From positions 1 through 27,284 of the forward strand of contig JASLFR010000081.1 of assembly GCA_030150565.1 (NCBI GenBank): a stretch of 27,284 bases of DNA. The letters are read 5' to 3'. The notes beneath the pieces are model-generated. The model ran no database searches. It saw only the letters and a list, made by a program, of their open reading frames with translations, and was not told where the DNA came from. Below, piece after piece: positions 15,223 through 22,857 of this stretch (position 1 is the stretch's first letter; each line of letters begins with the position of its first letter). Made by a program: the position numbers and the translations under genes. The DNA comes from Cardiobacteriales bacterium. Its GTDB lineage: Bacteria > Pseudomonadota > Gammaproteobacteria > Cardiobacteriales > Wohlfahrtiimonadaceae.

Positions 15223-16920
15223 TTACTTCTTCATCTCTCGATCAATACGGCGCATGATTATACTCTGCTGCAAAATAGTGAGAAGGTTATTCGTCACCCA
15301 GTAGAGTACGATTCCTGCAGCAAACCACATAAACATAAAGGTAAAGACAACAGGCATCCACTTAATGATCATCGCTTGCGTCGGATCTGGCGGTGTTGGA
15401 TTGAGACGTTGCTGGAAGAACATCGTCACCCCCATCAAGACGGGAAGAATAAAGTAAGGATCACGCTGCGAGAGATCTTGAATCCAGAGGATCCATGGTG
15501 CTTGACGCAACTCCACACTCTCCATCAACATCCAGAAGAGCGCAATGAAGATTGGGATCTGAATAATGATGGGCCAACATCCCCCTAATGGATTGATCTT
15601 CTCCTCACGATAGAGCTTCATCATCTCTTGAGAGAGTTTTTGACGATCATCTCCATACTGCTCCCGAATGAGTTGCAACTTGGGCCCCACATTGCGCATG
15701 CGCGCCATAGAGACATACCCTTTATTTGCAAAATAGAGGAGTGCAATTTTAGCAGTAATGGTTAAGAGAACGATCGACCATCCCCAGTTTCCAACGATGC
15801 TGTGGTAGAACTTAAGTAACCAGAGCATAATATTGGAGATGAAGCTAAACCAACCAAAATCGAGCGTTAAATCGAGCTTCTCTGCTGTCTCTTGAAGCTG
15901 ATCCTTCAATTTAGGCCCTAAGTAGAATTGGGCGTGGAAGGTATGAGTCTCTCCTGGCTGAACAGTAACCACTTCACGATCAAAGAGACGTGTTAAGTAG
16001 TTCCCATTTGATAGCTGAAAGGTCTCAATCTTTGTTAATGCTTCATTAGCACTCTCTTTATCGGAACCGAGCGTATGAGCTACAACGAAATATTGCTCAA
16101 TATAAGCGATCCAGCCCCCTTGACCACTGATGGAGCGCCCCATATTTTTAGGGCCCGCCATATGCTTAAACTTAACCTTCTCATAAGCGGTTAACTTTTT
16201 GCCATTATCATCTTTAGGGAGCGAGTAGACAGTCCCTTGATAGCTAGATGCACCAATTCCACTCTGCTGACGATGATTCTCCTGATTAGTAAATTGCACA
16301 TATTGTGCACCGCTCCAAGGAGTCTCCCGTTCATTTAAAATTGTATGCTCAAAATCGACCTTAAAAGATCCTTTTGTAAAGATATAGCGCTTCTCTACAG
16401 CGTAGCCACTCTCTTTATCGATATAGTAGAGCGGAACTTCTAAACGATCCGCATCCCCCATCTCATAATGGGTCTGCTCAGCTGTAAAGCGGGCATTTTC
16501 ATGATTTGGGGTGTTAGGTGATTGTGAATCCCCTACTAAACCCGTCTGGTTAATGAGGAAGCGTTGACGGGTCATATCCATCAAATCGTAAGGTTGATCT
16601 TGCTCTTTAAGCGATTGCGGATAGGTTGGTAGACCTACCTGAACAATATCCCCCCCCTGTAGAGCGATCTTCATCTCATGATTATCAGTCTTTACTGTAA
16701 TAAACTGATCTCCAAGATCTGCAGACTCCCCTGAAAGGGTTGGCACTCCCCCATCATTCATACTCGGTAGAGCTGAGCTATTCTGCTCGGAAGATGGCAT
16801 CTCAAGTGCAATCGTCTCTTCAACAATCGGCGGACGATTCACCTCAACCCATTTACCATAGGTGAGATAGATTAAAACCGCTAAGGCGGCAAATAGTAGG
16901 ACTCGCTGATTACTTTGCAT
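15223..16920 (-). CDS. yidC: Membrane protein insertase YidC
   Basis: The protein has 565 residues (E. coli 548). The N-terminal membrane anchor (about 5-21) is followed by a large periplasmic beta-sandwich domain (about 60-350). The conserved membrane core begins near 370, with NWGWSIVLLTI, MARMRNVGPKLQLIREQYG, INPLGGCWPIIIQIPIF, SVELRQAPWILWIQDLS and DPYFILPVLMGVTMFFQQ. The groove residue that is Arg366 in E. coli aligns with Lys (TAKIALLY); I recall Lys also in pseudomonads, so this is a lineage feature, not damage. YidC inserts membrane proteins alone or with SecYEG. It lies between yidD and mnmE in the standard order. Confidence 0.97.
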   Translation of the reverse strand: MQSNQRVLLFAALAVLIYLTYGKWVEVNRPPIVEETIALEMPSSEQNSSALPSMNDGGVPTLSGESADLGDQFITVKTDNHEMKIALQGGDIVQVGLPTYPQSLKEQDQPYDLMDMTRQRFLINQTGLVGDSQSPNTPNHENARFTAEQTHYEMGDADRLEVPLYYIDKESGYAVEKRYIFTKGSFKVDFEHTILNERETPWSGAQYVQFTNQENHRQQSGIGASSYQGTVYSLPKDDNGKKLTAYEKVKFKHMAGPKNMGRSISGQGGWIAYIEQYFVVAHTLGSDKESANEALTKIETFQLSNGNYLTRLFDREVVTVQPGETHTFHAQFYLGPKLKDQLQETAEKLDLTLDFGWFSFISNIMLWLLKFYHSIVGNWGWSIVLLTITAKIALLYFANKGYVSMARMRNVGPKLQLIREQYGDDRQKLSQEMMKLYREEKINPLGGCWPIIIQIPIFIALFWMLMESVELRQAPWILWIQDLSQRDPYFILPVLMGVTMFFQQRLNPTPPDPTQAMIIKWMPVVFTFMFMWFAAGIVLYWVTNNLLTILQQSIIMRRIDREMKK

Positions 16921-16964
16921 ACTCGTCTTTCTTCATAAATAAATGAATCGATTACCCATATTAA

Positions 16965-17174
16965 TTAAGGAACAGGATCCTTTCCCCCTTTACAGAGTGG
17001 TTGACAACGAACTAGTCGCTTAATCATCAACCATCCCCCTTTAAAGGCGCCATATTTTTCAATCGCTTGAATCGCATAATTAGAACAGGTGGGCTCAAAT
17101 CGGCACTGATTGCCAATCAAAGGGCTTAAAAAATATTGATACCCCTTAATCAACCAAATCATCAACCATCTCAT
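16965..17174 (-). CDS. yidD: Membrane protein insertion efficiency factor YidD
   Basis: The protein has 69 residues. The family core is complete: MIWLIKGYQYFLSPLIG, CRFEPTCSNYAIQAIEKYG, GGWLMIKRLVRCQP. The C-terminus GGKDPVP matches the usual GGxDPVP ending. YidD is a small membrane-associated protein that helps YidC-dependent insertion. The start is ATG 17174, which overlaps the rnpA stop as ATGA and so suggests coupled translation. A longer frame from TTG 17195 would run inside rnpA and is less likely. Confidence 0.93.
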   Translation of the reverse strand: MRWLMIWLIKGYQYFLSPLIGNQCRFEPTCSNYAIQAIEKYGAFKGGWLMIKRLVRCQPLCKGGKDPVP

Positions 17175-17515
17175 ATTGAGCTTACCCTCTTCCAATGATT
17201 TTGTAGTGAATAGTGGAGCGCTTTACGATCTTTAAGATCGATTCGACTACGCACCAATACCACAATATCCAATCCCTCTAATTGCATTTGATGATGGCGG
17301 AAGGATTCCCGCACAATTCTCTTCACAAGATTGCGATCACACGCACGTTTTAAATTCTTTTTAGCGATCGCTAACCCTAAGCGAGCCCCTGATCGACCCC
17401 GAACACGATGAGCTAACACTAAAAAAAGATCATCGGCTGAACGTCGATTCTTCTGAAAAACTCGCTGAAAAGATTCTGCATCGAGAAGACGCTTATCACG
17501 ACCAAATGAATTCAA
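17171..17515 (-). CDS. rnpA: Ribonuclease P protein component
   Basis: The protein has 114 residues (E. coli 119). The family signature is LGLAIAKKNLKRACDRNLVKR followed by IVRESFR, with the RN..KR basic motif that contacts the RNA subunit. The N-terminus (RDKRLLDAESFQRVFQ) is the usual start. The start is inferred as TTG 17515, with AGGA about 10 nt upstream; non-ATG starts are common for this gene. It lies directly downstream of rpmH, separated by a hairpin, and overlaps yidD by 4 nt. Confidence 0.95.
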   Translation of the reverse strand: MNSFGRDKRLLDAESFQRVFQKNRRSADDLFLVLAHRVRGRSGARLGLAIAKKNLKRACDRNLVKRIVRESFRHHQMQLEGLDIVVLVRSRIDLKDRKALHYSLQNHWKRVSSI

Positions 17516-17531
17516 AAATTTTTATCCTATG

Positions 17532-17576
17532 AAAAAGAAAAAAGCGCCTATTATTCTTATCAAATAATAAGCGCTT
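17532..17576 (-). terminator. Hairpin with T tract between rpmH and rnpA, likely partial terminator
   Basis: AAGCGC (17542-17547) pairs with GCGCTT (17571-17576), and TATTATT (17549-17555) with AATAATA (17563-17569), with one C/A mismatch. On the - strand a T-rich tract follows directly. It would let rpmH be made in excess over rnpA. Confidence 0.7.
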
Positions 17577-17601
17577 AAAACAGATATCTTAGCTTACACT
17601 A

Positions 17602-17736
17602 TTAAGCAGATAAACGCGCACGACCGCGACGACGACGACGGTTAATTACTTGACGACCCGCTTTGGTTGCCATACGTGCACGAAATCCATGTGTGCGTTT
17701 TCTACGAATATTGCTTGGTTGAAATGTACGTTTCAT
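17602..17736 (-). CDS. rpmH: 50S ribosomal protein L34
   Basis: The protein has 44 residues and begins MKRTFQPSNIRRKRTHGFRA, followed by an Arg-rich C-terminus (VINRRRRRGRARLSA). This is a near-universal L34 sequence at the exact family length. The ribosome binding site GAGG lies 8 nt before ATG 17736. It is the first gene of the cluster that continues with rnpA, yidD, yidC and mnmE. In many bacteria rpmH is next to dnaA and the replication origin, but here metK lies upstream. Confidence 0.98.
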   Translation of the reverse strand: MKRTFQPSNIRRKRTHGFRARMATKAGRQVINRRRRRGRARLSA

Positions 17737-17819
17737 ACCGATTTCCTCTATCTTGCTATATGTTTAAGCGCCTAAAAAGATCGATTTTAGACGTTTTGTT
17801 TGATAATTAACAACAGGCT

Positions 17820-17847
17820 ATTTTAGTCTTTTACCCTTAAAAGTCAA
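17820..17847 (-). promoter_or_regulatory. rpmH promoter
   Basis: Read on the - strand, TTGACT (17842-17847) and TAAAAT (17820-17825) are separated by 16 bp. This is a strong sigma-70 promoter, which gives a leader of about 75 nt before rpmH. Confidence 0.7.
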
Positions 17848-17872
17848 GCAAGGGATCTACCTCTTTCCCTCT

Positions 17873-19078
17873 CTATTTCAAGCCTGCGGCATCTCTAAGA
17901 ATCTCAGCTTTATCACACTTCTCCCAGCTAAAGGCGGTCGCACTCTGCTCTACTCCCTCCTCATTCCGATAGGTGATCTCGTACGGTTCGCGCCCGAAAT
18001 GACCATAACTTGCCGTAGGAAGATAGATAGGGTGAAGAAGATCGAGCGATTTAATGATTCCGTAAGGGCGAAGATCGAAATGATCTCTCACCAACGCTTC
18101 AATCTGCGCTTCAGGAATCTTATTCGTCCCAAACGTAGTAATTGAGATTGAAGTGGGTTCCGCTACTCCAATGGCGTAAGAGACCTGAATTTCACAACGA
18201 TCTGCCAACCCTGCTGCAACAATATTTTTTGCAACATAGCGCCCAGCGTAAGCAGCTGAACGATCCACCTTAGAAGGATCTTTCCCTGAAAAAGCACCCC
18301 CGCCATGTCGTGCCGCCCCACCGTAGGTATCAACAATAATTTTTCGCCCAGTTAAACCACAATCCCCTACAGGTCCACCAATCACAAAACTTCCAGTTGG
18401 ATTGATATGAATCTTCGTCTCTTTTGTCATCCATTCAGCAGGAATTGTCTTTTTAATAACGAGCTCCATCAACGCCTCTTTAATATCACTCTGACTAACA
18501 TCAGGATGGTGCTGCGTTGAGAGTACAATCGTGTCGATATGGGAGATCGTTCCATCATTATTGTAGGCAAATGTCACCTGACTCTTAGCGTCAGGACGCA
18601 ACCAAGAGAGCTGCCCCGACTTACGCGCTTTCGCCTGTTTCTCCATTAAACGGTGTGCATAGGTGATCGGTGCAGGCATTAAAACATCGGTCTCATTAGA
18701 GGCAAAACCAAACATTAAACCTTGATCCCCCGCCCCCTGCTCTTCAGGTAGTGAACGATCTACCCCTTGCGCAATCTCAACACTCTGTTTCCCAATTACG
18801 TTGAGCACCGCACAGGTCTCTCCATCAAACCCAACATCGGAAGAGTTGTAACCGATATCACAGATAACGTTTCGCACCAGCTCTTCGAGGTCAACCCACG
18901 CTTTAGTTGTCACCTCCCCTGCTATGATGGCAACACCTGTCTTGACTAATGTCTCACACGCAACTCGTGCATTTCGATCTTGAGCGATAATCGCATCAAG
19001 CACCGCATCTGAAATTTGATCAGCAACCTTATCGGGATGTCCTTCTGATACCGACTCGGAGGTAAATAGATAACTCAT
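17873..19078 (-). CDS. metK: S-adenosylmethionine synthase
   Basis: The protein has 401 residues, slightly longer than the 384 of E. coli. Motifs are SEGHPDKVADQISDAV (8-23) with the ATP-contacting His and Asp, GAGDQGLMFGFA (around 116-127), and the glycine-rich phosphate loop GGGAFSGKDPSKVDRSAAY near 260-278. The cytosolic enzyme makes S-adenosylmethionine from methionine and ATP. A GAGAGA ribosome binding site lies just upstream of ATG 19078. It is transcribed toward rpmH, which has its own promoter. I see no convincing MetJ boxes or SAM riboswitch upstream. Confidence 0.97.
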   Translation of the reverse strand: MSYLFTSESVSEGHPDKVADQISDAVLDAIIAQDRNARVACETLVKTGVAIIAGEVTTKAWVDLEELVRNVICDIGYNSSDVGFDGETCAVLNVIGKQSVEIAQGVDRSLPEEQGAGDQGLMFGFASNETDVLMPAPITYAHRLMEKQAKARKSGQLSWLRPDAKSQVTFAYNNDGTISHIDTIVLSTQHHPDVSQSDIKEALMELVIKKTIPAEWMTKETKIHINPTGSFVIGGPVGDCGLTGRKIIVDTYGGAARHGGGAFSGKDPSKVDRSAAYAGRYVAKNIVAAGLADRCEIQVSYAIGVAEPTSISITTFGTNKIPEAQIEALVRDHFDLRPYGIIKSLDLLHPIYLPTASYGHFGREPYEITYRNEEGVEQSATAFSWEKCDKAEILRDAAGLK

Positions 19079-19132
19079 CGTCTCTCTCTTCTGTTTGGCT
19101 AAAATAATGAAATAAAAACGGGCTCTATTTTA

Positions 19133-19155
19133 CCCTATTTTTTATCGTAATAGGG
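19133..19155. promoter_or_regulatory. Inverted repeat in the metK leader
   Basis: CCCTATT (19133-19139) and AATAGGG (19149-19155) are perfect inverted repeats around a 9-nt loop. If the candidate promoter at 19181-19208 is used, this hairpin lies in the 5' leader of metK. Confidence 0.3.
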
Positions 19156-19180
19156 GGGAGAAAACTCTCATTCACTCCCT

Positions 19181-19208
19181 TTTATAGAGATAGATAGTTT
19201 AGTAGCAA
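19181..19208 (-). promoter_or_regulatory. Candidate metK promoter
   Basis: Read on the - strand, TTGCTA (19203-19208) and TATAAA (19181-19186) are separated by 16 bp. It begins right after the terminator of the upstream gene, so metK probably has its own transcript with a leader of about 95 nt. Confidence 0.45.
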
Positions 19209-19209
19209 T

Positions 19210-19238
19210 AAAAAAAGCGAGCCTCTCTGAGACTCGCT
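19210..19238 (-). terminator. Terminator of the leuA transcript
   Basis: AGCGAGCCTC (19216-19225) and GAGACTCGCT (19229-19238) form a 10-bp stem with one G-T type pair and a 3-nt loop. On the - strand it is followed by seven T residues (19210-19216). Confidence 0.88.
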
Positions 19239-19277
19239 CACTCTTCACCACTCAAAAAGAGTGAATAGATGATTCAA

Positions 19278-19562
19278 TTACTGAACGTTACATGCTCTCT
19301 TACTCTCTAAAATATAGCTATTAAAGCGCTCGATGCTCTCCTCATTCTGATGATTAGTCGCATCAAGATAGAGTTTTGTGATCTCATCTTCTGTTACATT
19401 CGCCTTAAGGTTGTTGAGCATACATGCGCAATCTCCACGGCTCTTAGTCGCTTCACACTGTGCAATATACTCATCAGTAAATGCTTGTGAATATCGATTT
19501 TCAGCATAAGCCGCCGTTGTAAATAAGAGCGGTGCGATCGCTATTAATAATATTTTTTTCAT
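19278..19562 (-). CDS. Small secreted protein with four cysteines, unknown function
   Basis: I do not recognise the family. The protein has 94 residues. The signal peptide is clear (MKKILLIAIAPLLFTTAAYA, cleavage before Glu21), leaving a mature periplasmic protein of about 74 residues. Four cysteines remain: three close together in QCEATKSRGDCACML and one near the end (RACNVQ). This allows two disulfides in a small helical fold. The ribosome binding site AAGGAG starts within the stop of leuA, and the ATG lies 11 nt after that stop, so the gene is co-transcribed with leuA. A strong terminator follows. No link to leucine synthesis is evident, and the pairing may be accidental. Confidence 0.75.
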   Translation of the reverse strand: MKKILLIAIAPLLFTTAAYAENRYSQAFTDEYIAQCEATKSRGDCACMLNNLKANVTEDEITKLYLDATNHQNEESIERFNSYILESKRACNVQ

Positions 19563-19573
19563 GACTCTTCTCC

Positions 19574-21256
19574 TTAAAGTTTAATCCAGCCTTTATTGAT
19601 GGCTCGGTTAAATGCAGACATTACAGCATCAAGCGAAGAGCGAGTCGTATTAGCGTGTGATGCAACACCAAAGAGAGTACGATTCTCCACCTGCATCTCA
19701 ACATATGCGACCGCTTCAGCACTTGAACCTGTACTGCGCGAATGCTCATTATAATCCACAACATCCACTTCTGTATTAAAAGAATGATTTAATGCATCCA
19801 CCAAAGCAGCAATTGGACCATTTCCACGCCCTACGATCTCCTGCTTCCCTCTGCTGCTATCGAAGGTGATAGAGAGCTCTGTACTTCCATCACTCTCCTC
19901 TCTCAATTCAAAAGGACGAACAATAGTGACTTCAGGAGAGTCTAAAATATATTCTCGCTCAAAAATATCGTAGATCTGTTGAGAGGTGAGCTCAATTCCT
20001 TCACCATCTGCAACCTCTTGGGCTACACGACTAAACTCAATCTGTAGCCTGCGGGGCATCTCAATGCCATGATCCTCCTCTAAAAGATATGCAATTCCCC
20101 CTTTTCCAGATTGGCTATTGACACGAATCACCGCTTCGTAAGAGCGCCCTAAATCGAATGGATCGATCGGAAGATAGGGAACTCGCCAATGCATTTCAGG
20201 GTTAGCCTTCATCTCCGCTAATCCTTTGCGAATCGCATCTTGATGAGAGCCTGAAAAAGCAGTAAAGACTAACTCTCCCGCATAAGGATGACGAGGATGA
20301 ACAGGGATATCGGTGCAATATTCAACTTCACGAACAATCGCGTTCATCTTACTAAAATCTAATTTTGGATCGATTCCTTGCGAATAGAGATTAAGCGCAA
20401 CCGTCACTAAATCGACGTTTCCTGTCCGCTCACCATGCCCAAAGAGACACCCCTCAACACGATCTGCGCCAGCCATTAAAGCAAGCTCAGTTGCTGCAAC
20501 CGCACACCCTCGATCGTTATGAACATGTGCACTAATCACAACTGAATCTCGACAACTAATATGATCACAGAACCACTCAATCTGATCGGCATACACATTG
20601 GGGGTCGCAACCTCAACAGTTGCTGGAAGATTAAGGATTACAGGCTTTTCTGGAGTTGGCTTATAGACTGAAAGTACCCCCTCACACACCTCTAAAGCGA
20701 CCTCCAACTCTGTGTCAGAGAAGACTTCAGGCGAGTACTCAAAAGTCCAATCTGTCTCTGGATACTTTTCAGATTCTGCTTTAATCATCTCCGCCCCCTT
20801 CATCGCAAGCGCCTTCACTTCAGGCACATCCATTCTGAAGACCACTCGTCTAAATGTGGGGGAAGTTGCATTATAACTATGCACAATCGCCTTTTTAGCC
20901 CCTTTTAACGCCTCAAAAGTACGGGTAATAAGATCTTGACGTGATTGTGTTAAAACCTGAATCGTTACATCCTCAGGGATGCGATCCTCTTCAATCAATT
21001 TACGTACAAATGTAAATTCTGTCTCCGATGCTGATGGGAAACCGACTTCAATCTCTTTAAAGCCACATTCCACTAAAAGATCGAACATGCGAATCTTCTG
21101 CTCCACATTCATCGGCTCTACAAGGGACTGATTTCCATCTCTTAAGTCTGAACTCAACCATCTTGGTGCTTCAGTAATCGTCTTATTAGGCCATGTACGA
21201 TTTTGGTAATTAGGCGCTTGAAAAGGGAGATATTTAGTTTCTGGATTACGGATCAT
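19574..21256 (-). CDS. leuA: 2-isopropylmalate synthase (long, type 2 LeuA)
   Basis: The protein has 560 residues. It begins like the long LeuA branch (KYLPFQAPNYQNRTWP) rather than the E. coli type. The TIM-barrel catalytic domain carries the metal and substrate motif SSDLRDGNQSL (near 34-44) and the HxH metal ligands in ISAHVHNDRGCAVAATELAL, followed by GHGERTGNVDL. The C-terminal third (about 430-560) is the LeuA dimer regulatory domain that binds leucine for feedback inhibition. It condenses acetyl-CoA with 2-oxoisovalerate, the first committed step of leucine synthesis. AGAGG precedes ATG 21256. leuB, leuC and leuD are not nearby. A small secreted protein gene follows in the same transcript. 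Confidence 0.96.
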   Translation of the reverse strand: MIRNPETKYLPFQAPNYQNRTWPNKTITEAPRWLSSDLRDGNQSLVEPMNVEQKIRMFDLLVECGFKEIEVGFPSASETEFTFVRKLIEEDRIPEDVTIQVLTQSRQDLITRTFEALKGAKKAIVHSYNATSPTFRRVVFRMDVPEVKALAMKGAEMIKAESEKYPETDWTFEYSPEVFSDTELEVALEVCEGVLSVYKPTPEKPVILNLPATVEVATPNVYADQIEWFCDHISCRDSVVISAHVHNDRGCAVAATELALMAGADRVEGCLFGHGERTGNVDLVTVALNLYSQGIDPKLDFSKMNAIVREVEYCTDIPVHPRHPYAGELVFTAFSGSHQDAIRKGLAEMKANPEMHWRVPYLPIDPFDLGRSYEAVIRVNSQSGKGGIAYLLEEDHGIEMPRRLQIEFSRVAQEVADGEGIELTSQQIYDIFEREYILDSPEVTIVRPFELREESDGSTELSITFDSSRGKQEIVGRGNGPIAALVDALNHSFNTEVDVVDYNEHSRSTGSSAEAVAYVEMQVENRTLFGVASHANTTRSSLDAVMSAFNRAINKGWIKL

Positions 21257-21301
21257 AGGAAATTCCTCTCTATATAAAAATTTTAATGGTTAACTGATAA
21301 A

Positions 21302-21352
21302 TTTATGGCAGATAGAGACCATAGTCGCAAATGGTAAATTGCAACAAACCAT
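21302..21352 (-). promoter_or_regulatory. Candidate leuA promoter with a triplet of inverted pentamers
   Basis: Read on the - strand, TTGCGA (21325-21330) and CATAAA (21302-21307) are 17 bp apart. ACCAT occurs at 21318-21322 and 21348-21352, with its complement ATGGT at 21331-21335. The first pair therefore brackets the -35 box. This could be an operator, but no regulator is identified. Confidence 0.35.
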
Positions 21353-21378
21353 CGTATAAATTTTAGAGGAGAAAAATT

Positions 21379-21429
21379 ATGACTATAAGTAGAACACTGC
21401 ACGAAAAGATCCCAAATCAACGACTATAA
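21379..21429 (+). CDS. Candidate 16-residue small open reading frame
   Basis: ATG 21379 is preceded by AGAGGAG about 7 nt upstream and opens a frame of 16 codons ending TAA, encoding MTISRTLHEKIPNQRL. A TATAAA at 21355-21360 could serve as -10 but lacks a -35. There is no + strand gene downstream for it to regulate, and its codons (ATA, AGA, CTA) are not those preferred by neighbours. It may be a real small protein, a relic, or chance. Confidence 0.25.
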   Translation: MTISRTLHEKIPNQRL

Positions 21430-21443
21430 AAAGATAGATACAC

Positions 21444-21473
21444 AAAAAGCTGTAACTCTGATAGTTACAGCTT
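21444..21473 (-). terminator. Terminator of the prs-yggX transcript
   Basis: AAGCTGTAACT (21447-21457) pairs perfectly with AGTTACAGCTT (21463-21473) around a 5-nt loop. On the - strand it is followed by a run of five T (21444-21448). It lies about 90 bp after yggX. Confidence 0.85.
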
Positions 21474-21562
21474 AATAAGTCGTAGATGATTTTGGATAAC
21501 TATTTTTCTATTCATAGATTATGAGAGTATCGCTCTCAATAATCTCTGTCAAGAGAAGAGGG

Positions 21563-21832
21563 TTATTCTGGGGTAAATTCTTTAGGAAGCTCCGCCTCCC
21601 CATCTTCAAAAAAGAATTTATTCATCTGCTCTTCTAAGAAATGGCGTGCTTGTGGGTCCATAGGATTAATTCGATACTCATTAATTAAAATAGTTTGAGT
21701 ACGAAGCCACTGCTGCCAAGCTTCATTCGAGACATTTTCAAAGATCTTCTTCCCAAGCTCGCCTGGATAGGTCTGCCTTGGCAATCCTTCTGCCTCTTTT
21801 TTTAATTTTACACAATAAACTTGTCGTGCCAT
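21563..21832 (-). CDS. yggX: Probable Fe(2+)-trafficking protein YggX
   Basis: The protein has 89 residues (E. coli 91). Family signatures are the N-terminal VYCVKLKKEAEGL with its single conserved Cys, PYPG-like PRQTYPGELGKKIFE, WQQWLRTQTILINEYRINPMDP and the C-terminal FLEEQMNKFFF. YggX is linked to protection of Fe-S proteins from oxidative damage and to iron handling. The ribosome binding site GAGG lies just before ATG 21832. It follows prs by 20 bp on the same strand. In E. coli it sits beside mutY instead, so the pairing here is a local arrangement. Confidence 0.95.
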   Translation of the reverse strand: MARQVYCVKLKKEAEGLPRQTYPGELGKKIFENVSNEAWQQWLRTQTILINEYRINPMDPQARHFLEEQMNKFFFEDGEAELPKEFTPE

Positions 21833-21852
21833 GTTGCCCTCACATAATTAGA

Positions 21853-22806
21853 TTATGAAGTGAAGAGTGTACTGACTGACTCTTCAGAGTGAATACGCTC
21901 TATTGTATCAGCCATCACCTTAGCAATACTAATTACACGAATCTTATCGCACGCTTTTGCCTCTTCAGAGAGGGGAATTGTATCGGTCACCACCATCTCA
22001 TCAAGACCAGAATTGCGAATATTTTCAATCGCTTTTCCAGAAAAAATTGGGTGAGTACAGTAAGCACGCACCGATTTTGCCCCATGCTCTTTCAATACTT
22101 TTGCAGCGGCAGCTAAAGTCCCTGCAGTATCAACAATATCGTCAACAATAATACAATTACGCCCCTCTACATCTCCGATAATATTCATCACTTCAGAAAC
22201 ATTAGGAGCAGGACGACGCTTATCGATAATGACTAAATCAGCGCTATTCAGCTGTTTTGCAACCGCACGGGCTCTAAGAACTCCTCCAACATCAGGAGAG
22301 ACTACTGTTGCACTTTTACCCTCTGTTTTCACGATATCCTCATGCATCACAGGGGTTGCATAGATATTATCAACAGGAATTTCAAAGAAACCTTGAATTT
22401 GGTCTGCGTGTAGGTCAATCGTCAACACTCGGTCAAAGCCAACACTTGCGATCATATTCGCTACAACTTTTGCAGAGATAGGTACACGCGCTGAACGGGG
22501 ACGACGATCTTGGCGAGAGTAGCCAAAATATGGAATAACTGCAGTGATCCTGCGAGCAGATGCTCTACGAAGCGCATCCGCTGCAAGCAGAAGCTCCATT
22601 AAATTATCGTTCGTTGGAACACAAGTTGGTTGAACAAAGAAAACATCCTTCCCTCGCACGTTTTCATTGATGGAGACCATCACTTCCCCATCTGAAAAGC
22701 AACCTACAGTTGCATCTCCTAACTTTAATCCTAAATGTTTAACAATTTTAGACGCGAGATCGGGATTGGCATTACCAGTGAACACCATCATCTGCTCTTT
22801 GCTCAT
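21853..22806 (-). CDS. prs: Ribose-phosphate pyrophosphokinase
   Basis: The protein has 317 residues (E. coli 315). Motifs are FSDGEVMVSINENVRGKD near 38-55, FGYSRQDRRPRSARVPIS (ATP-binding loop), DLHADQIQGFF, and the PRPP-binding loop IIVDDIVDTAGTLAAAA near 217-233. It makes PRPP from ribose 5-phosphate and ATP for nucleotide, histidine and tryptophan synthesis. AAGGA lies about 10 nt before ATG 22806. tRNA-Gln lies upstream in the same orientation, and the lolB-ispE pair beyond it points away. These are the usual neighbours of prs in gammaproteobacteria. Confidence 0.97.
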   Translation of the reverse strand: MSKEQMMVFTGNANPDLASKIVKHLGLKLGDATVGCFSDGEVMVSINENVRGKDVFFVQPTCVPTNDNLMELLLAADALRRASARRITAVIPYFGYSRQDRRPRSARVPISAKVVANMIASVGFDRVLTIDLHADQIQGFFEIPVDNIYATPVMHEDIVKTEGKSATVVSPDVGGVLRARAVAKQLNSADLVIIDKRRPAPNVSEVMNIIGDVEGRNCIIVDDIVDTAGTLAAAAKVLKEHGAKSVRAYCTHPIFSGKAIENIRNSGLDEMVVTDTIPLSEEAKACDKIRVISIAKVMADTIERIHSEESVSTLFTS

Positions 22807-22857
22807 TACAAAGCTTCCTTTTGGCTGACTGTAATAGGGGAATTATTTTGGAGATGC

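Larger units (their letters stand above)
21257..21562. other. Intergenic region between yggX and leuA
   Basis: About 306 bp without a conserved gene. Reading from the right, it holds an imperfect hairpin just after yggX (21518-21543, ATTATGAGAG against CTCTCAATAAT), the yggX terminator (21444-21473), a 16-codon open frame on the + strand with a good ribosome binding site (21379-21429), and the leuA promoter region. I found no leucine-rich leader peptide on the - strand upstream of leuA. Confidence 0.7.

Noticed and set aside
15190..15588. A 132-codon open frame on the + strand across the yidC 3' end
   Set aside because: It is antisense to the conserved YidC membrane core and has a His/Arg-rich composition typical of a shadow frame.
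15720..15760. Lysine in place of the YidC groove arginine as a possible defect
   Set aside because: I recall Lys at this position in pseudomonad YidC as well, and the rest of the protein is intact, so this is ordinary variation.
17737..17872. Replication origin with DnaA boxes upstream of rpmH
   Set aside because: No cluster of TTATCCACA-like boxes is visible and dnaA is not adjacent.
19079..19209. SAM riboswitch or MetJ operator before metK
   Set aside because: I found neither tandem AGACGTCT-like boxes nor the conserved elements of a SAM riboswitch. Only a simple CCCTATT/AATAGGG hairpin is present.
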